Positions 17,793 through 26,061 of a DNA stretch of 64,000 bases are shown piece by piece (the first letter of the stretch is position 1; each line of letters opens with the position of its first letter). This DNA is from Hyphomicrobiales bacterium (lineage in GTDB: Bacteria > Pseudomonadota > Alphaproteobacteria > Rhizobiales > Beijerinckiaceae): NCBI GenBank assembly GCA_027483505.1, contig JAIXUP010000006.1, forward strand, positions 1 through 64,000, in the 5' to 3' direction. The position numbers and the translations under genes were made by a program. Below the pieces are notes generated by a model, which was not told where the DNA came from, searched no databases, and worked only from the letters and a program-made list of their open reading frames with translations.

Positions 17793-18649
17793 GAGCGACT
17801 GGTGGCATGGGGCCTCTCGTGGGACCCAGCGCGCTGGCGGCGCGGCTTGGTGAGCCCGGGTTGCTGGTCCTCGACGTCCGGCTGGCAGTTGATGGTGGCC
17901 GGGCTACTCACGAGGCCGGCCATGTCCCCCGCGCGGTCTACAGCGACTACGCCGCCGACGGCTGGCGCGCTCGTGTCGGCGGCGCGCCCGGCCTGCTGCC
18001 TCCGGTCGAACATCTCTCCCTGCTTCTGGGCCGGCTCGGCTTGCGACCTGATCACAGCGTGGTGATTGTCCCTGCCGGCACGAGCGCCAATGACCTTGCG
18101 GCTTCCGCTCGTGTCTATTGGACACTGAGGACTGTCGGGCATGAAGCCGTCTCGATCCTCGACGGCGGCTTCATCGGCTGGAGCGCCGATCCGGCGAGGC
18201 CTGTCGAGACGGGATGGCGCGAACCCGAACCGGCTGGACCCTACCCGATATCGCTGCGGGAGATTTTTCGGGCCACCACTGTTCACGCCGAAGCCGCGCT
18301 CACCAGTGGGAACACCGCTTTTGTCGACGCCCGGTCGGCAAGCTATTTCGAGGGCCGGGAGAAGGCGCCGGAAGCGCTGCGCTCTGGCCGGTTGCCGGGT
18401 GCAGTCTCCCGCGATTACGCCGACCTCTTCGACGTGGCGAGGCATGGGCTGAAGCCGAATGCAGAACTTGAGCGGTTGTTCGCCGATGTTCTGGAAAGGC
18501 CGGTCATCTCCTATTGCAATACGGGACACACAGCCGCGCTTAACTGGTTTGTTCTCTCCGAACTGCTCGGAAACGGGGAGGTGCGTCTCTACGATGGCTC
18601 GATGACCGACTGGACCCAGGATGCGACGCGGCCCGTCGAGAAGGGCTGA
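17789..18649 (+). CDS. Two-domain sulfurtransferase (thiosulfate/3-mercaptopyruvate, SseA-like)
   Basis: Tandem rhodanese protein of 286 residues. The N-terminal domain (LGEPGLLVLDVRL, HVPRAVYSDYA) lacks a catalytic cysteine. The C-terminal domain has FVDARSASYFEG and the active-site loop YCNTGHTAA with the persulfide-forming cysteine. The ORF track begins 180 bases earlier, but the ATG at 17789 with GGGAG upstream starts at the domain. Substrate choice between thiosulfate and 3-mercaptopyruvate cannot be settled from the CNTGHT loop. Neighbours metZ, metNIQ and an SsuABC-type importer make a sulfur-metabolism role plausible. Confidence 0.85.
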   Translation: MRATGGMGPLVGPSALAARLGEPGLLVLDVRLAVDGGRATHEAGHVPRAVYSDYAADGWRARVGGAPGLLPPVEHLSLLLGRLGLRPDHSVVIVPAGTSANDLAASARVYWTLRTVGHEAVSILDGGFIGWSADPARPVETGWREPEPAGPYPISLREIFRATTVHAEAALTSGNTAFVDARSASYFEGREKAPEALRSGRLPGAVSRDYADLFDVARHGLKPNAELERLFADVLERPVISYCNTGHTAALNWFVLSELLGNGEVRLYDGSMTDWTQDATRPVEKG

Positions 18650-18651
18650 GG

Positions 18652-19242
18652 TCAGCCCGCCAGCGCCGACGCGGCGAGCGCCGCCGCGAAGGCACCGAGG
18701 ATGGCGGCTGAACCACGGTTGGTGAGGCGCCTGCCGCCGGCTCTCCGCAGAGTTCGGCTGGCATGCGCCCCGAGCAACAGCCATAACGCTCCGGCGGCAG
18801 CGGAGAGCACGGCAATCAAGGCAAGCGCCACGAACGCCTTTGACATGGAACCGAATGTCTCCGGCGGCAGAAGCGTCAGCGTGATGATCAGGCCCTTGGG
18901 ATTGAGCAGCGTCGCGACCGCGATCCCGGTCGGCGAAATGACGGTGGTGTTTCCGCTGGAGGTCTCTGCAACGGTGCTTCCCCACATGCGCCAGGCGATT
19001 GCAGCCAGATAGACCGAGGTGGCCAGCCGCAGCGCTTCGGTCAGTGGCGGCGCAGCGATCAAAAGCGGCGCGGCGAGTATGCCAAGCATCAACACGGCCG
19101 CGACGTAACCCGAAGCGACAGCGCCGGCAAACGCGAAGCCGTGCCGCACGCCCCCATCCGCACCCGCGGCGAACAGAAGCGCGTTTGTCGGTCCGGGGGC
19201 CGCAAACAGAACGATCAGACCAGCAACCAGCGTCAGCGACAT
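18652..19242 (-). CDS. LysE/RhtB family amino-acid exporter
   Basis: Six-span inner-membrane exporter of 196 residues. The hallmark first-helix motif is seen as FAAPGPTNALLFAAGADGG, and the central loop before helix 4 has ATLLNPKGLIITL. Members export basic or small neutral amino acids or homoserine lactones; the substrate here is unknown. The ORF can start at a TTG (19290) that overlaps the metZ stop, but the ATG at 19242 gives the usual short lead into helix 1 and is preferred with modest certainty. It lies downstream of metZ on the same strand, so it may export methionine or homoserine derivatives (inference). Confidence 0.82.
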   Translation of the reverse strand: MSLTLVAGLIVLFAAPGPTNALLFAAGADGGVRHGFAFAGAVASGYVAAVLMLGILAAPLLIAAPPLTEALRLATSVYLAAIAWRMWGSTVAETSSGNTTVISPTGIAVATLLNPKGLIITLTLLPPETFGSMSKAFVALALIAVLSAAAGALWLLLGAHASRTLRRAGGRRLTNRGSAAILGAFAAALAASALAG

Positions 19243-19286
19243 GACGCCCAATGACACCGAACGGGCCACGTACGCCTTGTCGTGGA

Positions 19287-20486
19287 TCAAACCAGAGCCA
19301 GCGCCTGCTCCAGATCCGCAATCAGGTCGTCGGGATGCTCAAGCCCCACGGAGAGGCGCGCGAGCCCGTCGCCCACGCCCATCGCAGCTCTCACCTCCGG
19401 CGTGAAGCGCTGATGCGTTGTCGTGGCGGGATGAACGGCGAGGCTCTTGGCGTCGCCGAGGTTGTTCGAGATCCGGAACAGCGCGAGCGCATTCAGAAAG
19501 CGGAAGGCACCGGCCTTGCCGCCGTCGACCTCGAGCGCGATCAGCGTGGACGCGCCGGACATTTGCCGCGCGATCACGTCGGCTTGTGGATGGTCCTTGC
19601 GGCCGGGATAGATGAGCTTTCGTACTTTTGGATGCTGCGCCAGCCAGTCCGCAATGCGGGCCGCGCTCTCTGTCTGCCGGCGGACTCGCAGGGGCAGCGT
19701 CTCAAGCCCTTTGAGCAGCACCCAGGCGTTGAAAGGCGACATGGCCGGACCAGTCTGTCGGAGCAAGGTGTGTACGTGCTTTTGGATGAAGTCCTCTGAC
19801 GCGAGGATCACGCCGCCAAGGCAGCGGCCCTGCCCATCAATGTGCTTGGTTGCGGAATAGACCACGCAATCGGCACCGAGCATCAGAGGCTTCTGCCAGA
19901 GCGGCGTGGCAAAGACGTTGTCGACGATCAGCTTTGCGTCAGCCATATTCGCGATCTGGGCCACTGCTCCGATGTCGATCACCTCCAGCGTCGGATTGGC
20001 CGGACTTTCAAGGAACAGCGCCTTCGTGTTCGGCCGGATAGCGGCACGCCATTCGTGAAGGTTCGGCCCGTCGACCAGCGTGGAGGCCACGCCGAAGCGC
20101 GGCAGGTGCTCCTCGACGACATAGCGGCAGGAGCCGAACAGCGCGCGCGCTGCGACGACATGATCGCCAGCGCTGACGACGCCCATCAACGCCGCAGTCA
20201 CCGCAGCCATCCCTGTGGCTGTCGCGCGGGCGCTCTCGGCTCCCTCAAGCGCTGCCATACGCTGCTCGAACATTTGCACGGTGGGATTGGAGAAGCGGGC
20301 GTAGATGAAGCCAGGATCCTTGCCGAGGAAACGCGCCTCGCATTGCTCGGCACTGTCGTAGACATGCCCCTGTGTCAGGAACAGCGCCTCTGAGGTTTCG
20401 CCGAACTGGGATCTGATCTGACCGGCGTGCACAAGCTCGGTCTCCGGATGTCGCGCCCTCGTAGCGGCGTTGATTTCATTACTCAT
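19287..20486 (-). CDS. metZ: O-succinylhomoserine sulfhydrylase MetZ
   Basis: PLP-dependent Cys/Met-metabolism enzyme that makes homocysteine from O-succinyl- or O-acetylhomoserine and sulfide. The PLP-lysine motif is SATKHIDGQGR (about residue 210), and FIYARFSNPTV plus GMAAVTAALMG mark the cofactor phosphate site. The subgroup (METZ rather than MetB or MetY) is suggested by length (399 residues) and GQGRCLGG, with moderate certainty. The track starts at 20558; the ATG at 20486 preceded by GGGGGGCAG is chosen. It is divergent from the riboswitch-controlled met transport operon. Confidence 0.9.
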   Translation of the reverse strand: MSNEINAATRARHPETELVHAGQIRSQFGETSEALFLTQGHVYDSAEQCEARFLGKDPGFIYARFSNPTVQMFEQRMAALEGAESARATATGMAAVTAALMGVVSAGDHVVAARALFGSCRYVVEEHLPRFGVASTLVDGPNLHEWRAAIRPNTKALFLESPANPTLEVIDIGAVAQIANMADAKLIVDNVFATPLWQKPLMLGADCVVYSATKHIDGQGRCLGGVILASEDFIQKHVHTLLRQTGPAMSPFNAWVLLKGLETLPLRVRRQTESAARIADWLAQHPKVRKLIYPGRKDHPQADVIARQMSGASTLIALEVDGGKAGAFRFLNALALFRISNNLGDAKSLAVHPATTTHQRFTPEVRAAMGVGDGLARLSVGLEHPDDLIADLEQALALV

Positions 20487-20788
20487 AAACTGCCCCCCGA
20501 TGCGTTCGGCGGCCCCATTTCTCGAGCAGCCGACGAACGTTTCCTCTTTGAAGAACAACTACCCCTAAGCCAGGCCATGAGTCACGAGAAACTTCCAGAC
20601 GGTGAAAGAAAGAGGAAAAATCTCCTATCGCATTTCGAATATGCATGAATTCAAGATTTTGGATATCAGTTTGCCGGAAAGAACCGGGCTATCGAAGAAT
20701 AAAATTCTCCGCTTATCGTTCTATTTGACGAACGATTCCCTTGCTCTTTCACCAGTCCACGGCCATCTTTGCACCACGGTCATCAACC

Positions 20789-20842
20789 GTCGCGGGGATT
20801 TGAGCGAGCAGCTTGCACCGCGTCACCAAATGCTAAAGCGCC
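20789..20842 (+). ncRNA. SAM-II riboswitch upstream of the methionine transporter operon
   Basis: The sequence CGCGG-GGATTTG-AGCGAGCA-GCTTGCA-CCGCG-...-GCTAAAGCG matches the SAM-II (metA RNA) pattern element by element: P1 strands CGCGG (20791-20795) and CCGCG (20818-20822), conserved GATTTG loop, GCTTGCA, and the 3' GCTAAAG that closes the pseudoknot. SAM-II elements occur in alphaproteobacteria before methionine genes and reduce translation when SAM binds. The first convincing start codon is about 200 nt further on, a longer distance than usual. A 24-codon ORF (MTIIILPTPF...) beginning at 20893 lies between and might be a leader. Confidence 0.85.
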
Positions 20843-21042
20843 ACGGCAGCGAGGATTTCGCGACGTGGGCTCTCAACGACGAGCGAGCGAGCCATGACGA
20901 TCATCATCCTGCCCACCCCCTTCAGCAGCATGCCTCCGGCCTGCGGACAGGGCTGTCGCCGCTCCTGAGCAGCGCCAGCAGTTCGTCCCTTTCAGCAGTG
21001 TCCAGCCATCCGGAGAGCCGCGCGAGCGCGGCGTGCAGCATC

Positions 21043-21306
21043 ATGTCCCAGTCCTACATCATCGAAGTCGGCGATCTCGCCGTCGGTGTTCTTGTTCGTC
21101 TCGCCTCTGCCGACGATTTCCGCTTCGTGGCCAGCGATCCTCGCGTCAGGGCGCTCGAGGGTCGCGCCTTCAGCCGTCCGCACCAGGCAGAGCGCCACGC
21201 CTCCGATATTTTGCGTGGAAAAGCGATGCTTCCTGGCAAAGCGCACGCTACCGGGGCTGGGGCAATTGTGACCAAGGCCGAGCGCCTTGCGGGAGGCGCG
21301 TCATGA
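21043..21306 (+). CDS. Small protein (87 aa) coupled to metN, unknown function
   Basis: The C-terminal part of a longer track ORF, starting at the ATG at 21043 (MSQSYIIEVGDLAVGVLV). The stop overlaps the metN start by 4 bp (ATGA), and CGGAGAG lies upstream, so it is probably a real first gene of the operon. The beginning resembles small hypothetical proteins of rhizobia (IEVG...AGIVVR...FRFFASDP pattern); no activity is known. A GCCGCG-CGAG-CGCGGC hairpin lies just before the start (21017-21032). Confidence 0.68.
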   Translation: MSQSYIIEVGDLAVGVLVRLASADDFRFVASDPRVRALEGRAFSRPHQAERHASDILRGKAMLPGKAHATGAGAIVTKAERLAGGAS

Positions 21307-22487
21307 CCGCCGCTGTCGCTCTGTCATCGGCGTCGCTGGATGGCGCCACCAAGCTCGCTTCCGCCCCCCAAGACGCCCGGCGTGAGGAAGCCGCAATCAC
21401 GCTCGCGGGCGTTGGCAAGACCTACGCAGCGCGAGATGGCGCAGCAGAGGTTTCTGCGCTGCAGGATATTCATCTGGCGGTGCCACGAGGGCGCATCCTC
21501 GGCGTGATCGGCCCCTCGGGCGCCGGCAAGTCAACCCTGATCCGCCTTGTCAACGGGCTGGAGCGGCCGACACGCGGGCGCATCGCCCTGTTCGGGCGGG
21601 ACGTCACCGCGCTCGACGAATCCGGTTGGCGGCGCGAGCGGCGTCGGATCGGCATGATCTTCCAGCACTTCAACCTGCTTTCCTCGCGCTCGGCCTTCGA
21701 CAACATCGCGTTGCCGCTGGAGATCGCCGGCGTTTCGCGCGCCGAGATCGAGACACGCGTCACGAAGCTGCTGGAGCTGGTGGGCCTGACCGACAAGCGG
21801 TTGCGTTATCCGGCGGAGCTCTCGGGCGGCCAGAAGCAGAGGGTCGGCATCGCGCGGGCGCTTGCCACCGAGCCGGCGATTTTGCTGTGCGACGAAGCGA
21901 CATCGGCTCTCGACCCCGAGACGACCCGGTCCATCCTCCAGCTCCTCAAGCGCATCAACCGCGAGCTTGGTGTCACCATCCTGCTGATCACGCACGAGAT
22001 ACCGGTCATCAAGGAGATCTGCGACGAGGTCGCGGTGATCGAGGACGGCCGCATCATCGAGGCGGGGCCTGTCTTCGACGTTCTCACCCGGCCCGCGCAC
22101 GCCACGACCGCGCGCTTCGTCGAAGGCGTCACCAGTGTCGAGCTTCCCGCACATCTGCGCGCCGCGCTGCGATCCGAGCCCTTACCGGCAAGCCTCGCGG
22201 TGCTGCGCATCGGCTTTGCAGGTCCGCACGCGGCGACACCCGTCATCAGCCGCCTGAGCACCACGCTTGGCCTCGATATCAACATTCTCGCCGGGCGGAT
22301 CGACGCCATCGGCGAGCAGCCTTTCGGCAGCCTGATCGTCGCGGCTCCCGGCGACATCGCCGCCCTGGGCGCCACGCTGGCAGCGCTTCACGTGCTCGGG
22401 CTCCGCGTCGAGCAGCTTGGCTTCATCGCAGTTGCCCCGGCAACGCCCGCACGCTCGCCCTGCGAGGAGGTCTCCGATGTCGCCTGA
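21303..22487 (+). CDS. metN: Methionine ABC transporter ATP-binding protein MetN
   Basis: ATPase of the D/L-methionine importer. Walker A GPSGAGKST (about residue 80), signature ELSGGQKQRVGIA, Walker B ILLCDEATSALD and the H-loop ITHE are all intact. A C-terminal NIL regulatory domain (about residues 310-390, LRIGFAGPHAATPVISRL) that binds methionine for feedback inhibition is present. The N-terminus has about 30 extra residues before the ABC domain. It lies under the SAM-II riboswitch and is followed by metI with an 11-bp overlap. Confidence 0.95.
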   Translation: MTAAVALSSASLDGATKLASAPQDARREEAAITLAGVGKTYAARDGAAEVSALQDIHLAVPRGRILGVIGPSGAGKSTLIRLVNGLERPTRGRIALFGRDVTALDESGWRRERRRIGMIFQHFNLLSSRSAFDNIALPLEIAGVSRAEIETRVTKLLELVGLTDKRLRYPAELSGGQKQRVGIARALATEPAILLCDEATSALDPETTRSILQLLKRINRELGVTILLITHEIPVIKEICDEVAVIEDGRIIEAGPVFDVLTRPAHATTARFVEGVTSVELPAHLRAALRSEPLPASLAVLRIGFAGPHAATPVISRLSTTLGLDINILAGRIDAIGEQPFGSLIVAAPGDIAALGATLAALHVLGLRVEQLGFIAVAPATPARSPCEEVSDVA

Positions 22488-23142
22488 ACTGATCCGCATC
22501 ATCATCGAAGCCACCGTCGATACGCTGCATATGGTTCTCGTAGCCGGTGGGCTTGGCACGCTGTTCGGGCTGCCGCTCGGCGTATTCCTGGCCACCAGCA
22601 AGCGGGGCGAGCTTTTCCCCGCACCGGCGTTGAACACGGCGCTCGGGGTCGTCGTCAATATCACGCGCTCGACGCCCTTTATCATCCTGGTGGTCGCTAT
22701 CGTGCCGTTCACGCGGCTGATTGCCGGCACCTCGATCGGCACGGCCGCGGCGATCGTCCCGCTGACGGTGGCCGCGACGCCGTTCATCGCGCGCATCGTC
22801 GAAGGGGCGATCCGCGAGGTCGATCAAGGGCTTGTCGAAGCTGCCCGCGCCATGGGTGCGACGCCGTTGCAGATCGTCCGCAAAGTTCTCGTCCCGGAGG
22901 CGCTTCCGGCCATCGTGCTCGGCCTGACGCTCGCGGCAGTCAGCTTGCTCGGCTTCTCCGCCATGGTCGGAGCGGTCGGCGGCGGGGGGCTGGGCGATCT
23001 TGGCATCCGCTATGGCTACCAGCGCTTCATGCCCGAGGTCATGGCCATTGTCGTCGCCGTGCTCGTCATCCTCGTCCAGTCCGTCCAGACCTTCGGCGAT
23101 GCGCTCGCGCGCCGCCTGAACAAGCGCCTGCGTCACGCCTGA
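22477..23142 (+). CDS. metI: Methionine ABC transporter permease MetI
   Basis: Inner-membrane permease of 221 residues with five predicted spans and the EAA loop DQGLVEAARAMGATPLQIVRK that contacts MetN. GFSAMVGAVGGGGLGDLGIRYG is a MetI-family hallmark. The track begins 60 bases early; the ATG at 22477 after GCGAGGAGG is the true start and overlaps metN by 11 bp. Confidence 0.95.
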   Translation: MSPELIRIIIEATVDTLHMVLVAGGLGTLFGLPLGVFLATSKRGELFPAPALNTALGVVVNITRSTPFIILVVAIVPFTRLIAGTSIGTAAAIVPLTVAATPFIARIVEGAIREVDQGLVEAARAMGATPLQIVRKVLVPEALPAIVLGLTLAAVSLLGFSAMVGAVGGGGLGDLGIRYGYQRFMPEVMAIVVAVLVILVQSVQTFGDALARRLNKRLRHA

Positions 23143-23191
23143 CGCCGGCATTCCTTCCTCGCACAAAACCTCAACCCGAAAGGAACATGAC

Positions 23192-23995
23192 ATGAGCAGT
23201 ACAACACTGACCCGCAGGCTGCTTCTCGCCGCTGGCGCAGCTGCCCTTCTGGCCGCATCGCCTGCAAGCGCGCAGACCCTCCAGCCGATCCGCATCGGCG
23301 TCACGCCCGGTCCCCACGCGCAGATCCTCGAGTTCGTGAAGCCACTGGCCGTGAAGCAGGGGCTTGACATCAGGATCACCGAGTTCTCGGACTTCGTCGT
23401 GCCGAATGCGGCACTGCATGCCGGTGAGCTTGAGGCCAATTCCTTCCAAAACCAGCCCTATCTCGACAACCAGATCAAGGATCGAGGCTACAAGCTGGTC
23501 AGTGTTGGCCTCACCGTGAACTTCCCGCTCGGCATCTACTCGTCAAAGCACAAGAGCTGGGATGAGGTGCCGAACGGCGCGACGGTCGCCATCCAGAACG
23601 ACCCGACCAATGGCGGACGCTCTCTGCTGCTGCTGCGCGACAAGGGGGTGATCAAGCTGAAGGACGGCGTGGGCTACCGCCCGACCGTCGCCGACATCAT
23701 CGAGAACCCCAAGCGGCTGCGCATCGTCGAGATTGATGCGGCGCAGACCGCCCGCTCTCTGCCTGACGTGGCGGCTGCCGCCATCAACACGAACTACGCC
23801 GTCGAGGCGAAGATCGAACCCACCTCGGCGATCCTGCGCGAAGATCCCAAGGGCCCCTACGTCAACCTGATCGCCGTACGCGAGCAGGACAAGGACAAGC
23901 CCTGGGTGAAGACGCTGACGGATGTCTACCGCTCGCCGGAAGTGAAAGAGTTCGTGCTTGCGCGCTTCAAGGGCTCGGTCCTGCCGAGCTGGTAA
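23192..23995 (+). CDS. metQ: Methionine ABC transporter substrate-binding protein MetQ
   Basis: Periplasmic NlpA/MetQ-type binding protein of 267 residues. A signal peptide (TRRLLLAAGAAALLAASPASA) precedes IRIGVTPGPHAQILEFVK, and ELEANSFQNQPYLDNQI is a family signature. No lipobox cysteine is seen, so it is soluble rather than a lipoprotein, unlike E. coli MetQ. It is the last gene of the metNIQ operon and is followed by a terminator. Confidence 0.94.
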   Translation: MSSTTLTRRLLLAAGAAALLAASPASAQTLQPIRIGVTPGPHAQILEFVKPLAVKQGLDIRITEFSDFVVPNAALHAGELEANSFQNQPYLDNQIKDRGYKLVSVGLTVNFPLGIYSSKHKSWDEVPNGATVAIQNDPTNGGRSLLLLRDKGVIKLKDGVGYRPTVADIIENPKRLRIVEIDAAQTARSLPDVAAAAINTNYAVEAKIEPTSAILREDPKGPYVNLIAVREQDKDKPWVKTLTDVYRSPEVKEFVLARFKGSVLPSW

Positions 23996-24038
23996 GTTTC
24001 CTCCCGGCGTCAGCATGCTCCTCCCGCTGACGCAACTT

Positions 24039-24070
24039 GGCCCGGACACTTGCGTGTCCGGGCCTTTTTT
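24039..24070 (+). terminator. Rho-independent terminator after metQ
   Basis: Stem GGCCCGGACAC/GTGTCCGGGCC with a TTGC loop and a run of six T, 43 bp after the metQ stop. Confidence 0.95.
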
Positions 24071-24102
24071 CTTTTCAGCAAGCCTCGCCAACGTAAACGG
24101 AG

Positions 24103-24339
24103 TCAGAAATGGTGCAGGTTGAACCCGTCGCTGAACGGATGAACCTTGTCCCGATCACGTGCGCTGCGGACCTTGTCATCATCCTCGCGCGGATCGCCAC
24201 CCGTCATGGCCGATGTCGTATCGGGTCGAAAGTCTGCTGATGCGGGCCGCGTCAGGAAACGCCAGAGGTCGGCGAAGCCTGACGCGAACCGGGTGACGGG
24301 ATTGCCAGCCGAGCTGAATGTTGAGTCAAGATCACGCAT
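24103..24339 (-). CDS. Hypothetical small protein (78 aa)
   Basis: The start MRDLDSTFSSAGNPVTRFAS is preceded by a strong AGGAGG nine bases upstream, the main reason for calling it. The N-terminal half is amphipathic (FASGFADLWRFLTRP); the rest is hydrophilic and charged (GDPREDDDKVRSARDRDK), likely disordered and cytoplasmic. No family was recognised. It lies 131 bp downstream of the SsuB-like gene on the same strand and converges on the metQ terminator. Confidence 0.6.
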   Translation of the reverse strand: MRDLDSTFSSAGNPVTRFASGFADLWRFLTRPASADFRPDTTSAMTGGDPREDDDKVRSARDRDKVHPFSDGFNLHHF

Positions 24340-24470
24340 CAAGAATGCCTCCTGCTGAACGGAGGATAGGGGCACATGGGCTGCCGCCGCAATGAAATGG
24401 CTTGTCGAACTTGGGCCACTTCCGGAAAGCGCCTGCCGACCGCGCCGTGCAGTGGAGCAATTGATTGCTC

Positions 24471-25238
24471 TCAGATTGCAGCCCCATCGATGAGCTTCTC
24501 AGCGCCCAGATGGCGACGCACGCTCGCGACGACATCCGCATTGCCCTCGGCGCTTCGCGTGCGCGGCCGGGGAGTGTCAATACGATGGTCAGCCGCGAGC
24601 CGACCGGGCGCGCCGGCCAGCACCACGACGCGGTCGGCGAGGTAGATTGCCTCTTCGATGTCATGTGTGACGAAAAGGATTGTCTTGCCCGTCAGGCGCC
24701 AGATGCGGACAAGTTCATCCTGCAGGCCCTCGCGCGTGATGGCATCGAGCGCGGAGAAGGGTTCATCCATCAGCATGACTTCCGGCTCCACGGCGAGAGC
24801 CCGCGCAAGCGCGACGCGCTGGCGCTGGCCGCCGGAGAGCTGATGCGGCCAGCGGTCGGCGAGGTCCACGAGACCGACGATTCTAAGTGCGTCGAGCGAC
24901 TTGGACCGTCGCTCAGCCCGTGAGAGGCCACCGCCTTCGAGCCCGAAGGATACATTGTCCACGACGCGCCGCCAGGGTAACAGGCGCGCATCCTGAAAGA
25001 CGAGCGCGAGCGGCTGCCGCTTGCCGGAATGCGTAGACAGCGTGATCTCGCCGGCGCTTGCCTTGGCAAGACCGATGAGCACGCGCAGCAATGTCGATTT
25101 GCCGACGCCCGACGCACCGACGATGGCGATGAAGGCCCCCCGCTCGATGGAAAGGTCGAGACTGTCGAGCACGAGGGTCCGGTGACCATCCCTCTCGAAG
25201 GCAAGCGACAGGCTGCGGATGTCGATCACGCTTTCCAT
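24471..25238 (-). CDS. ABC transporter ATP-binding protein, SsuB/TauB/NrtD type
   Basis: 255-residue ATPase with Walker A GASGVGKST (about residue 42), Q-loop VFQDARLLPWR, signature QLSGGQRQRVALARAL, Walker B VMLMDEPFSALD and switch VTHDIEEA. The DARLLPW Q-loop is typical of the nitrate/sulfonate/taurine subfamily. It overlaps the permease gene by 13 bp and forms a unit with the permease and binding protein upstream. Given the sulfur neighbourhood, an organosulfur substrate is the first guess. Confidence 0.9.
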   Translation of the reverse strand: MESVIDIRSLSLAFERDGHRTLVLDSLDLSIERGAFIAIVGASGVGKSTLLRVLIGLAKASAGEITLSTHSGKRQPLALVFQDARLLPWRRVVDNVSFGLEGGGLSRAERRSKSLDALRIVGLVDLADRWPHQLSGGQRQRVALARALAVEPEVMLMDEPFSALDAITREGLQDELVRIWRLTGKTILFVTHDIEEAIYLADRVVVLAGAPGRLAADHRIDTPRPRTRSAEGNADVVASVRRHLGAEKLIDGAAI

Positions 25239-26041
25239 CGAAGCAGCCAGTTCTGGAGGGCGACGAAGGCACTGTCGAGAAGGCCATAGAGCGCGGCCAT
25301 GGTCAGCATGTAGACAACGACGAGTTCTGTCGCGAGCAGGCTTGAGGCCTGCATCATGCGCTGGCCAAGACCGGGCACGCCGAAGATTTCGGCGGCAACC
25401 ACCGCCATCCAGGCCTGTCCGAGCGCCGTGCGCAGGCCAACGAGGATGCCGGGCAGCGCAGCCGGCAGCAGGATCTTCAGGAGCCGTTCATGCCAGCGGC
25501 GAAAGCCGAAAGCATCAGCAACTTCGATCAGGTCGCGTTCCACGCTCCGTACTGCGCCATGCGCCGCGAAGAAAACGATCCAGAAGACGCCGATGGCGAT
25601 GATGAAGACCGCCGCTGTCCGGTTGACCCCAAACCAGATGATGGCGAAAGGCACCCAGGCGAGGCCGGGGATCGGCCTCAGCACGCGCACGATCCATGCG
25701 GTGGCCTCTTCCGCCAGCCTGGACATGCCGGTCGCGACGCCGAAAACAACGCCGAGCAGCGCACCCAGAGCGAGCCCGATGGTGTAGTGGCCAAGACTGG
25801 AACCCACCGCCGAGCCCCAGGCGCCCGACTTCAGCTCGCTCCAGAACGCCGCAGGGATCCCGCTTGGCCCAGGCAGCATCAGGGGATTGAACAGGCCGAG
25901 CCGCGGCACGACCTCCCAGACCAGAAGGAACACAAGCAGACCCGCCGCAGCAAAGCCCGCGGCCCGGAGCTTTGCCCCGGATGCCGCGCCAGACGCTGTG
26001 GCGCGTGCTGGCGCGCTGGCGATCAGATCTGTCATGGGCAT
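25226..26041 (-). CDS. ABC transporter permease, SsuC/TauC/NrtB type
   Basis: Membrane permease of about 271 residues, six spans, with the EAA loop VERDLIEVADAFGFRRWH and family segment RPIPGLAWVPFAIIWFGVN. Two starts are possible: ATG 26041 (MPMTDLIASAP) or TTG 26065, which overlaps the stop of the binding-protein gene as TTGA. The ATG is used here; the RBS of both is weak. Confidence 0.88.
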   Translation of the reverse strand: MPMTDLIASAPARATASGAASGAKLRAAGFAAAGLLVFLLVWEVVPRLGLFNPLMLPGPSGIPAAFWSELKSGAWGSAVGSSLGHYTIGLALGALLGVVFGVATGMSRLAEEATAWIVRVLRPIPGLAWVPFAIIWFGVNRTAAVFIIAIGVFWIVFFAAHGAVRSVERDLIEVADAFGFRRWHERLLKILLPAALPGILVGLRTALGQAWMAVVAAEIFGVPGLGQRMMQASSLLATELVVVYMLTMAALYGLLDSAFVALQNWLLRWKA

Positions 26042-26061
26042 TGTTCGACCGTCTTGCCCGC

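Noticed and set aside
20487-20620. A second SAM riboswitch in front of metZ on the minus strand
   Set aside because: I compared the minus-strand leader with the SAM-II pattern; CGTGACTCATGGCCTGG is only loosely similar and the GCTAAA element is missing.
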